Source: Anaeramoeba ignava
Lineage: Eukaryota; Metamonada; Anaeramoebidae
DNA length: 64,000 bases
NCBI GenBank assembly: GCA_028826165.1
Contig: JAPDFW010000065.1
Coordinates: 186,001-250,000, forward strand
Direction: 5' to 3'
The notes under the pieces were generated by a model. It was given only the letters and a program-made list of their open reading frames with translations, ran no database searches and had not been told where the DNA came from. The translations under genes and the position numbers were made by a program. Below, piece by piece: positions 32,297-43,025 of this stretch; the stretch's first letter is position 1, and each line of letters begins with the position of its first letter.

Positions 32297-35200
32297 TTAA
32301 AAACGAAATTGAATAGAATTTTCATTTTCAATCAAAATTGCAATTATTCTAATTTTTTCTAATGTTATTTGAATTTTTGATTTAAATTGAATTCTTTTTA
32401 AAATTTTTTGAGATAATTTTTTAGAATCAAAATCTAAAGCAAAAAAACGAAAATCTTCAACTTTTGAATGATTTTTTTCTGATTGAATATAATAACATTT
32501 ACAAATCCACAAATTCAATTTGGAATCATCTTTTTCTTTTTCAATATAACTTAAGTCCAAAGGTTTTTGGTTTGAAAAAGATAATTCAATTTGATTTTGT
32601 AAGTTTTTTTGTTGTTGATATTGAAAATTTTTGACTTTTTCAAATAAATCAATAAATGGTGGTTTTCTTAATGAATTTTTTGGAAATTTTGAATAAATTA
32701 AATGTATTTTTTTTTGCATCATTTCACAAGTTGATAAACTAAGTTCTTTATGCCAATTTTCAATATCAGTTCGACTTTCCATACTGAATAAAAAAGATCC
32801 TTTTGAACTGATAATTTCAAAACAAAATCGAACTGATGTTCCCATTTTCATTGCGAAAATATTTTGGATAAATAATGTTTGTGTTGGTATTTCTTGTTCT
32901 GCTATAAAGGTTTTATCTTTCTTGATTCGGCAAATTATTAAATAATCCGTGAATAAAAATAGGTATTTTTGAGATGATGATTGAAATATTTTCATTTTGA
33001 GTTGATATGGATCTTCTTTTTGAGATAAAATATTATTTAAAGATGTGATTGCTTGATCTTGTAATTTTTCTTGATTTTCATTTTCATTTATTTTTTCTTG
33101 ATTTTCATTTTCATTTTTAATTTGATTTTCATTTTTAATTTGATTTTCATTTTCAATTTTATTTTCATTTTGATTTTCATTTTGATTTTTATTTTCATTT
33201 TGATTTTCATTTTCATTTTCATTTTTATTTTTAATTTCATTTTGATTTTGATTTTGATTCTTTTCTTTAATTTCATTATTTAATTTCCCTCTTTTAAGAT
33301 TTATTGCAGATTTGGATTTTCTTAAACGATGTTCATTTTGATTTTGATTTTGATTTTGATTTTGATTTTGATTTTTCTTTTTTCTATTTCTTCTTCTTGA
33401 AAATATTGAACTTCTTGATTTTTTTTTAATTGGTTCAATAATTTCCTTATTTTTTATTGAAAATCTAATTGCTTCAGGTGTAAGTGTTCTTTTAAACTTC
33501 AAATTTTTTGAGAGATCATTTGTAATTTCAATTCCAAATTGTTTGGAAGAAATTTTTTGATTTTCATTTTGATTTTGATTTTGATTTTGATTTTGATTTT
33601 GATTTTGATTTTGATTTTGATTTTGATTTTCATTTTCATTTTGATTTTGATTTTGATTTTGATTTTTAATTTCATTTTTTTGATTTTCATTTTTAATTTC
33701 ATTTTGATTTTGATTTTGATTTTGATTTCTAATTTCATTTTCATTTTGATTTTCATTTTTAATTTCATTTTTTAATTTGGGTTTTGGAATTTCCTTTAAT
33801 CTTGTTAATTTCGAATTTTGATTCACTTCAGGCTCAGTTAAATCAATATTCCTTTTAGTATTAGGAATAAAAACAGAACGTGATGGTGGAATAATACTTC
33901 TAGGTTTAATTTCCTTCTCAGTTTCTCTTCTAACTTTTGGACTCAATTTAGAAATCAAATTCAATTTATTCTTTTTTTCTTCTTGTTGAAAAGCAAATAA
34001 ATGACTATAAACATATAATTTTCCTTCCAATTTATATTTTCTTGAGGGATTTGACTCCAAAGTTAGTTGAATTCCTTTGAGTCTTTTTTGAATATCCTCA
34101 AATTTAATCTGTTCTTCTTGCTGTCTTTTTGATTCATTAACTTCTTCTGCAATTTTTTTAAATTTTTGGAAGGCTAAAGAAACCTTTTCATAATCGGGAT
34201 GCTCTTTAGGTGTTCTTTTAACAACTTCTTCTAATAATAAAGGATACTGAGTTATTCTTTGAACTGGTTTGATTAAAATTGAATGGAGATCCAATCGATG
34301 AAATTTTGGATCATCTTCAATTTTCTTTACAATCGTTGCAAATGAATTATTTTTCATGCATTTTGTGATTGCCTTTCTTGAAATATTGAAGTTGTTGTTG
34401 TATTGAATGTAAATTTTTAAATTTGAAACAAATCCAAGCAAAACTTCTCCAATTCCTGATTCGGAATTCCAATTTTTTCTCATATGCTCCAAATTGAAAA
34501 GTATTTTCATATTCAAATTGCGGATTTCGTTGATATTTGAAAAAATCATCTCAATCTCTTCTTTTTTGAGTATCATGTTTTTTTTAAGTGGCGAGATGAC
34601 ATATTCCACAAGCATATTCAGGTCATTCACATAATTTTCTTCCGTTTCAGTAATTTCTAAAATGGAAGAAGCTCTTTTAAATTCCTCATTGAGCAAATTG
34701 AAGCAATCCAAAAAATTATTATTTTTAGCCATCATATGCGGACGCTTTGTTTCATCTGGGTAGTTGATTAAATCCGCGCCTGTTTTCAACAGAATTTTGC
34801 AAATCTCAACATTTCCAGAAAGTGCTGCTGCTTGAATCGCAGTGTTTCCTGAGCTGTCAATGATATTTATATTTGGCTTTGGATTGTGTTCAAGAATAAA
34901 CTTTGCCAAATCAACATTTCCTTTCAAAATGGCATTATTCAAAGGGGTATTTCCTTGAGAATCCTTGAAATCAATAGGAAATCCCAAATTGAGAGATTGT
35001 TGGAACAACTCTTGATTTCCTTCAATAATTGATTTGGTTAACGGACAAAACGCATCGTGTTTCACTAGCAATTCTGCAATTTCAAAGTGCTTTTTCTCAA
35101 TTGCAATAATTAAAGGCGTTTTTCCGTTTATATCTTTTGGATCAACTTCTGCTTTGTAATTGATTAATATTTCGGCAGATTCATAAGATCCTTTTTCACA

Positions 35201-37539
35201 AGCCAAATGCAAAGGGGTTCGATTGAGTTTGTCCCTTGGATTCGGCTTTGCATCCTTAACAAGAAGAAACTTGACTAATTCATGATGGCCATTCATTGCA
35301 CTGAGATGCAACGGGGTTTGTTTTTCATTATTTATTGCCTCTTTATTTCCTTTCCATTTCTCAATCAAGGCTAAAAATTTGAATTTTCCTTCCAAAGCTG
35401 CAAGATGAATGGGTTGGTTCCCAAACTTGTCTTTTAAATTGATTTTTGCTCCATGTTTATAAAGCATCTGGAAACAATCCAATTTTTGATTATATTTAAC
35501 CGCCAAATGAATTGGCGACAGCTTTCCTGTTGTTGATCTTAATCGTATTTTTTTCTTCAATATCATTTCAAGAATTGCGCTGTTTTCTGATTTGATTGTA
35601 TAATGAAGTACTGATTCCCGATTGTTGTCCATCAAGTTAATTTTGTCCTCCTTTGAAAGCAAAAGAGAAACCAATCGGATATCATTCAATTTAATTGCAT
35701 ACATTAAAGGTGTTCTTCCCAGATGATCTTGATGACTGAATTGCATCTGTTTAGCCAAATCAGATGATAAAAGTGAATCAATAAATTCCATTTGGCATCT
35801 TTCCACTGCTGAATGAAGTGGAGTTTTTGATTCCAAATTGACAACATTTGGATTTCCTTGAAAATTGCATAAAAGTTGAAATAATTCAAAATTTCCTTCT
35901 TGAGCCGCAAGATGAAGTGCGGAAATTCCTTGCAAATTTGGAGCGTTGGGATCTGCTCCAAGTTCCAAGAAAAATTTAGTGATTTCTGGTTGATTAAAAA
36001 GTATTGATAAATGCAATGCGTGATTTCCTTGAAAATCTCCAAGATTTTTATCTGATCCTTTTGATAATAAAAATTGTACTATTTCTACATTTCCTATTTG
36101 AATTGCTATGTGAAGTGGTGTTTCGTTTTTTGAATTTAAACAATCGATATTTGCATCTGATGAAATTAAGAAATCTATCATTTGTTTATTTTCTGAAATG
36201 ACAGCTAGATGAAGAGGTCTATTTCCATCAGCATCAAGAGCTAATTTTATAAATTTAATTTTAATTTTATCCGATTTTGATTTAATTAATTATCAAATAA
36301 CTCACCATTAATATCAATATTCTTTTGCAATAATTTTTGAACTTCTTGAATATTTCCATCTTTAACAAAATCATGTATTTCACTTCTAACACCTTCTTGA
36401 TTCAACAAAGCAATAATTTCTGTTTTATTATTAACTTGAGCAAGTGATAAAGGAGTAACACCATTTGAATCTTGTAAATTACAATCAATTCCTTCTTTAA
36501 TTAAAAACTCAGCAAGTTGAACATGACCTTTTTCTGAAACATAATGAATAACATTTCTTTTTTCTTTTGAAAGTAAATGTAAATTAACTTGATTTCTAAT
36601 AAATATTTTTAAAACATTCATATTCCCCATTCTTGTTGCTAAATGAATAGGTAATAATCCTTCTTTGTTTGTTGTGAATGATATTTCATGATTTGTTTTT
36701 TGGATTAGTTTTTCAATTGATTCAAGACTGCTAGATAAAACTCCAATATGTATTGGTAATAATCCTTGTTTGTTTGCTTTTCCACTTAAATCATAATATT
36801 TTTTGATTAATATTTCAACTATTTGTGGTGAATTTGATTGTACAGCCCAATGTAAACAATTCCTTTTTTAATAAAAATGAATTTTATAATTTTATAAATG
36901 AATTTTAATTTTAATTTTGATTTTAATTTTAATTTTAATTTTAATTTTAATTTTAATTTTAATTTTAATTTTGATTTTGTAAATGAATTTTAATTTTAAT
37001 TTTAATTTTGATTTTAAATTTTTAAATTTTAATTTTAATTTTAATTTTAATTTTAATTTTAATTTTAATTTTAATTTTAATTTAAATTTAATTTTAATTT
37101 TAATCTTAATTTTAATTTTAATTTTAATTTTAATTTTGATTTAAATTTTATAAATGAATTTTAATTTGAATTCCTAATACCATCCTTCTTTATCAGTTTC
37201 ATAAGGATTTGGAAATTGTTCTAATAAATATTCAACTATTTGAATATTCTTCAATTCACAAGCAATAATTAAAGGTGTTTTTCCTGTTTCTAATTCTTTT
37301 GCATTTATTTTAATTTGATTTTGAACTAATAATTTGCAAATTTCTAACTGATTCGATTTTATTGCAACATGCAAACCTGTTTCATTATTTTTGTTTGTTT
37401 TATTTATATCAAAATTTTCTTCTTCTTCAAATAGATTTTGTAATTTTTCAACTTCTCCTTTTTTGATTAATTCAAAATATAATTCATATTTTCCATTTGG
37501 TTCGTTATTTAGAAAGAAATTCACTAAATCTGTTGACAT
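32297..37539 (-). CDS. Ankyrin-repeat RhoGEF (DH-PH)
   Basis: Minus-strand exons 37539-37181, 36862-36306 and 36240-32297 give 1,619 residues in phase (TG|GTATTA...AAAAAG|G; G|GTGAGT...AATTAG|CT). Residues about 15-830 are some twenty ankyrin repeats (patterns such as TPLHLAxxxGxxELVKFLL). A DH domain spans about 830-1020: EITETEENYVNDLNMLVEYV and the hallmark helix LHSILIKPVQRITQYPLLLE. A PH domain starts with KYKLEGKLYVYSH at about 1035 and resumes with YLFLFTDYLIICRIKKDK about 300 residues later, ending SMESRTDIENWHKEL. The gap is filled with Asn/Gln/Glu repeats. It should activate Rho/Rac-type GTPases. The ankyrin stack would choose partners or location. The GC-richer stretch at about 34,400-35,900 covers DH and central ankyrins. 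Confidence 0.92.
36863..37180 (-). repeat. RhoGEF intron 1, TTTTAA repeats
   Basis: It is nearly pure TTTTAA (plus-strand view) with TTTTATAAATGAATTTTAAT at each end. The second intron (36241-36305) is only 65 bases with a consensus GTGAGT donor. Confidence 0.8.
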
Positions 37540-37790
37540 TTATTTATTTATTTATTTATTTAAAATTTTGTTTTGGTTTTTTTTCTCTTCTTTTTTTGGT
37601 AAATAATAAAAAAGTAATTTAAATAAAAAATAAAAAGAAAAAAAAAAGAAAAAAATGATTTTTTAAATTAAATTCAAAAATTTTTTTTTTCTTTTTAAAA
37701 TTAATTAAAAAAGTCGGAAATGATCAAAAAGAAATTCAATTTAAAATTTAAGTCAAAATTCGTTCTCCTTTTTTCTTTTCCAATTTCTTC
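37540..37790. promoter_or_regulatory. Upstream region of the RhoGEF gene
   Basis: (TTTA)5 lies directly before the start. On the minus strand, TCATTTTTTTCTTTTTTTTT at about 37630-37660 is the initiator-like motif, about 100 bases from the ATG. Confidence 0.35.
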
Positions 37791-38251
37791 AAATTGATTT
37801 TAAGATTGATTTTAAGATTGATTTTAAGATTGATTTTAAGATTAATTTTAAGATTGATTTTAAGATTAATTTAAAATTGATTTTAAATTTTAAAATTATA
37901 TTTAAGATAATTTTTAATTTGATTAATTTTAATTTTAAATTGGTAATTTTAATTAAATTAATTGATTATTAATTGAATTAATTGATTGGTGGTGGTAATT
38001 GGATTTGATTGGATTATTAATTGATTGATTGGTAATGGTGGTAATTAATTGATTGATTAATTGGATTGATTGATTGACCATTTGAATTATTTGATTGATT
38101 GGTAATTGGTGGTGTATTGATTGATTGATTGGTAATTTGACACATTGTATTGGTAATTAATTGATTAATTGATTGATGGTAACAATTGTAATTGGTAGTG
38201 GATTGATTGGTAATTGTAATTGGTTAATTGATTGGTAATTTGATTGGATTG

Positions 38252-38313
<62 letters not shown>

Positions 38314-38345
38314 TGATTGATTGATTGATTATTGATTGATTGATT
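37791..38345. repeat. TTGATTTTAAGA and TTGA tetranucleotide tracts
   Basis: About five TTGATTTTAAGA units at 37795-37870 are followed by irregular TTGATTGG/TGGTAATTG sequence. From about 38245 to 38345 there is near-perfect (TTGA)n. GGT-rich pieces (GGTGGTGGTAATTGG at about 37986) stand out from the AT background. Confidence 0.75.
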
Positions 38346-39300
38346 TAAAAATATTAAAATCTAAAACATTAAATTATTATTTTAAACATAAAATTAAAAT
38401 TAAATTATATTTTTAAATTAATTTAAAATAATTAAATATTAATTTAAATCTATTCTTATTTTTTTTATATTTTAAATATTTAAATAATAAAATATTTAAA
38501 TCTAAAACAATAAATTAAATTATTTTTGGTGGTATAAATAAAAATAAATATTAAATTATTAAAAACTATTTTATTTTTAAATTAATTTAAATTAATATTA
38601 AAATATTTAAATTTAAAAACAATGTATAAAATTTTATTAATAAAAATAAATATTAAATTATATTTTTAAATTAATTTATTAATTAAATATTAAATTAAAT
38701 CTATTCTTATTTTTATATTTTTATGTTAAATATTTAAATAATAAAATATTTAAATTCAAAAACAATAAATTATTATTTTAAATAATAAAATTAAATATTA
38801 AATTATATTTTTAAAACAAATTTCCAAATTAAATATTAAATTAAATCTATTCTTATTTTTTATATTTATATGTTAAATATTGAAATAAGAAAAATATTTA
38901 AATTCAACCAATAAATTATTAATTGAATAATAGAATTAAATATTAAATTATATTTTTAAATTAATTTGTTAATTAAATATTAAATTAAATCTATTCTCAT
39001 TTTTATATTTATATGTTAAATATTTAAATAAGAAAATATTTAAATCTAAAACAATAAATTATTATTTGAATAATAAAATTAAATATTAAATTATATTTTT
39101 AAATTAATTTATAAATTAAATATTAAATTAAATCTATTTTCATTTTTTATATTTATATGTTAAATATTTAAATAAGAAAATATTTAAATCTAAAACAATA
39201 AATTATTAATTGAATAATAAAATTAAATATTAAATTATATTTTTAAATTAATTTATAAATTAAATATTAAATTAAATCTATTCTTATTTTTTATATTTAA
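38346..39300 (-). repeat. 143-bp satellite A, inverted array
   Basis: AAATCTAAAACAATAAATTA, the reverse complement of the landmark at 8711, recurs about every 140-146 bases (about 38505, 38760, 38900, 39050, 39193, plus degenerate copies). The rest of the unit also matches the 8630-9335 array in reverse (ATTTTTATATTTATATGTT). Confidence 0.8.
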
Positions 39301-39465
39301 TTAAAATTAAAAAAAAAAGAAAGTGGAATCAATTTTTTTAAAAGAAATTTAATTCAAAATTATTTAAAGAATTGAAGAATTGAAGAATTAATGAAAAGGT
39401 GAAAAGAAATTAAAAGGCATTTTCCAGTTGTTTTTTTTTAATTATTTTAAAAAATAAGAAAAAAA

Positions 39466-39500
39466 AATTTTTTTTTTCTTTTTCATTTTTTCATTTTTTT
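39466..39500 (+). promoter_or_regulatory. Initiator-like motif before the PLP enzyme gene
   Basis: CTTTTTCATTTTTTCATTTTT lies about 30 bases before the ATG at 39527. Confidence 0.4.
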
Positions 39501-39778
39501 AATTTAGATAATAATAAAAAATAAAAATGGAAAAAATAACAAAAGAACAAGTATTAGCAAATACAATCGAAAGATGCAAAAAACAGAATATAATTATCCC
39601 AACTTATGAACAAATGGCTCATCCAGAAAAAATACCAAGTAAAATAAAATCAAATCAAATCAAAAAATACAAAAAAAAATTTTTTTAATTTTTTTAATTT
39701 TTTTTATAGAGGAAATTATTGATGAACTTTCTAATGTTGGATTATGGGATATTAATTCAAGAAATTTATTTCGTTTAA

Positions 39779-40107
39779 GTAATTAAAATTTAAAATTGAA
39801 AATTAATATTTAAATTCAAAATTAAAATTAAAATTAAAATTAAAACTATAATTGAAAATTAAAATCAAAATTAAAATTAAAATTCATTTATAAAATTTAA
39901 ATTAAAATTAAAATTAATATTAAAATTAAAATTAAAATTAAAATTAAAATTAAAATTAAAATTATAATTAAAATTAAAATTAAAATTAAAATTAAAATTA
40001 AAATTAAAATTAAAATTAAAATTCAAATTAAAATTAAAATTAAAATTAAAATTAAAATTAAAATTAAAATTAAAATTAAAATTAAAATTCTTTTTCTTTT
40101 TTTAAAG
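39779..40107 (+). repeat. PLP gene intron 2, TTAAAA hexamers
   Basis: GTAATTAAAATTT donor and TTTTTTTAAAG acceptor; TTAAAA units in between. Confidence 0.75.
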
Positions 40108-40395
40108 CTTGGAAAAATGAACCTAAAGAATTTGGAGGAAAATTTGGTCCTGTTAATAGAATTGAACTTCCAAGTATTTTTACTGGTGTTAAATCAAGAA
40201 TTTTTATTTTAATTGGAAAATTTTTCCCAACTGGAAGTCATAAAGTTGTAAGTAAAAACAATTTTTTAATTTAAAATTTAAAATTTAAAACGAAAAATAT
40301 AATTAATTTGAAATTTTAATTAATAAAGGGAGCAACATTTGGACCTTTAGTTGAAAAACTAACAAGAGGAGAATTTGATCCCACAACTCAAAAAG

Positions 40396-40703
40396 GTAAT
40401 TTTAAATTAAAATTAAAATTCAAAATTAAAATTAAATTAAAATTAAAATTAAAATTAAAATTAAAATTAAAATTAAAATTAAAATTAAAATTAAAATTAA
40501 AATTAAAATTAAAATTAAAATTAAAATTTAAAATTAAAATTAAAATTAAAATTAAAATTAAAATTAAAATTAAAATTAAAATTTAAAATTAAAATTAAAA
40601 TTAAAATTAAAATTAAAATTAAAATTAAAATTAAAATTAAAATTAAAATTCATTTAAAATTAAAATTAAAATCAAAAATCCAAAATTAAATTTAAAATTA
40701 AAG
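40396..40703 (+). repeat. PLP gene intron 4, TTAAAA hexamers where an exon is expected
   Basis: It is pure TTAAAA between a GTAATT donor and AAAG. The exon for the substrate loop should fall here, but no such coding sequence is present. Confidence 0.75.
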
Positions 40704-40917
40704 GAGCTTATGAATTAAAATTAAAATTACTTGTCCAGCAATTAAAATTAAAATTGAAAATTCTAAAGAAAAATTAAAATGGTTAAAAAAAGTTAAAATG
40801 AAGTATATCCAACAATTAAAACAGAAAGTAATGTTAAAGAAGAATTTGATAAAACAAAAGAACTTAAAGAAACCTATGGTGATCAAATTGTTGTTTTGAA
40901 TCAATTTGCTGAATTTG

Positions 40918-41655
40918 GTAAATTATTATTTCTTTTTAGGAAGTGAAATTAAAATTAAAATTAAAATTAAAATTAAAATCAAAATTAAAATCAAAATTAA
41001 AATTAAAATTCATTTATAAAATTAAAATTAAAATTCATTTATAAAATTAAAATTAAAATTAAAATTAAAATTGAAATTAAAATTCATTTATAAAATCAAA
41101 ATTAAAATTAAAATTAAAATTAAAATTAAAATTAAAATTAAAATTAAAATTAAAATTAAAATTAAAATTAAAATTAAAATTAAAATTAAAATTAAAATTA
41201 AAATTAAAATTTAAAATTAAAATTAAAATTTAAAATTAAAATTCTAAAGAAAATTTAAAATTAAATTAAAATTAATATATAAAAATTAAAATTAAAATTA
41301 AAATTAAAATATTTGATAAAACAAAAGAACTTAAAAAAACTAAAATTGAAAATTGTTGTTTTTTAAAAATTAAAATTTGGTAAAATTAAATTTCAAAATT
41401 AAAAATTAAATTTAAAATTAAAATTAAAATTAAAATTAAAATCAAAATTAAAATTCATTTATAAAATTCATTTATAAAATTAAAATTAAAATTAAAAATT
41501 AAAATTAAAATTAAAATCAAAATTAAAATCAAAATTAAAATTAAAAATTAAAATTTAAATTAAATTTAAAATTAAAACTAAAATTAAAATTTAAATTCAT
41601 TTATAAAATTAAAACTAAAATTCATTTAAAAAATTAAAAATTAAAAATTATTTAG
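40918..41655 (+). repeat. PLP gene intron 5 with an eroded exon copy
   Basis: TTAAAA repeats surround a recognisable but degenerate duplicate of the preceding exon at about 41240-41395. The duplicate contains AATTCTAAAGAAAA, TTTGATAAAACAAAAGAACT, AATTGTTGTTTT and TTTGGTAAA in the parent order, with the sequence between them replaced by hexamers. Confidence 0.8.
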
Positions 41656-42179
41656 GAAATCCATTATGGCATTATTATGTAACAGGAGGAGCAATTGAAG
41701 AAGTATACAACGAAGAGAAAAAAGAAGGACAAAGATTAAGTGGATTATTTTTAACACAAGGATCTGGAGGAACATTAGGATCATCAATGTATTTACATCA
41801 AAAGTATCCCTTAATGAAAACCGGAGCAGGAGAAGCAGTTGAATGTCCAACATTGCTTCAAAACGGGTTTGGAGAGCATCAAATTGAGGGAATTGGGGAC
41901 AAACATGTTCCTTGGATTTTGAATATTAAGGATCTTGATGCTGTTGTTGGAATTCAAGATGATCAATGCATGAGACTCTTCCGTTTGTTTAATGAACCCG
42001 CTGGTCATAAAATTCTTCTTAAAAATGGAATTCCTAAAGATTTTGTTGATAATCTTCATTTATTTGGTATCTCTTCAATTGCTAATATTATTGGTGCTAT
42101 ACAAATGGCTAAATATTATGAAATGAATCAGAATGATATTTTGTTTACTGTTGCTACTGATTCTGCTCAAATGTATACT

Positions 42180-42527
42180 GTATGTGTTGGATATTAAGAA
42201 AACTTTAAAATTCATTTATAAAATTTAAATTAAAAATTCAATCATAAAATTCATTTATAAAATTAAAATTTTAAAAATTAAAAAATTCATTTAAAATTCA
42301 AAATCATTTATAAAAAATTTTAAAAATTAAAAATTAAAAATTTTAAAAATTTATAAAATTAAAATCAAAATTAAAATTAAAATTAAAATTAAAATTAAAA
42401 TTAAAATTAAAATTAAAATTAAAATTAAAATTAAAATTAAAATTAAAATTAAAATTAAAATTTTAAAAATTAAAATTAAAATTAAAATTCATTTATAAAA
42501 TTAAAATTAAAATTAAAAATAAAATAG
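42180..42527 (+). repeat. PLP gene intron 6, AAATTT/TTAAAA repeats
   Basis: It has the consensus donor GTATGTGTTGG and ends AAAATAG. The in-frame TAA at 42195 lies inside the intron and is not the gene's stop. Confidence 0.75.
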
Positions 42528-42848
42528 TCAAGATTAAAGGAAATGACTGAAAAATTTGGAGAATACACTGAAACTCAAGCAATGATTGATTTTGAAGCAG
42601 TTCTTAAATCAATATCACCATTACATTTCAGAGAATTGACTTATTATGAAAAGAAAAGAATGCACAACTTGAAATATTTCACTTGGATTGAACAACAAGG
42701 AAAAACATCTGAAGAACTTAATAAACAATGGTATGATGACAACTATTGGTTAGATAGAATGAATCAATACAAACAATGGGATGAACAAATTAATCAATTT
42801 AATGAAAGAACTGGTCTTTTAAAAGATTTACTTGAAAAGAAAAAATAG

Positions 42849-43025
42849 ATTCTTTTTCTTTTTCTTTTTCAACAAATTTAATTCTTTCTTTTTTCTTTTC
42901 AATTTCAATTTCAATTTCAATTTCAATTCCAAATTCAAATTTTCTTTTTAATTTCCAAATCAAGAAAAGAAATAAATCATTTTTTTCATTTTTCATTTTT
43001 TTTCATTTTTTATAAATAAAATAAA
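42849..43025 (+). promoter_or_regulatory. Spacer and promoter of the first F-box/TM gene
   Basis: CTTTTT and CAATTT repeats are followed by TTTTTTCATTTTTCATTTTT and TTTTTATAAATAAAATAAA just before the ATG. The latter block recurs before most later copies. Confidence 0.5.

Larger units (their letters stand above)
39527..42848 (+). pseudogene. Fold-type II PLP enzyme (cysteine-synthase-like), damaged middle
   Basis: Recognised exons: 39527-39638, 39710-39778, 40108-40247, 40329-40395, 40704-40917, 41656-42179 and 42528-42848. They encode a tryptophan-synthase-beta/cysteine-synthase-like family known from bacteria and protists: GLWDINSRNLFRLTWKNEP, FPTGSHKVGATFGPL (Lys of SHKV is the expected PLP lysine), GEFDPTTQK, QFAEFGNPLWHYYVTGGA, TQGSGGTLGSS, ECPTLLQNGFGEHQIEGIG, RLFNEPAGHK, LTYYEKKRMHNLKY and WIEQQGKTSEELNKQWYD. 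Flanking exons are intact with consensus donors (GTAAGT, GTATGT). The family segment with the substrate loop STGN, expected between TQK and GAY, is missing. Exon 40704-40917 needs two one-base corrections (near 40716 and 40799) to read KITCPAIKI, NSKEKLKWLKKV and TESNVKEEFDKTKELKE. Either the gene is dying or repeats have been collapsed in assembly. The substrate is unknown. Confidence 0.8.

Noticed and set aside
33071-33775. Phe/Ile- and Met/Lys-rich frames on both strands
   Set aside because: They are shadows of the Asn/Gln/Glu repeats of the RhoGEF.
41787-42197. Independent 136-residue gene ending at 42197
   Set aside because: The TAA lies after a consensus GTATGT donor; splicing to 42528 continues the same enzyme family.
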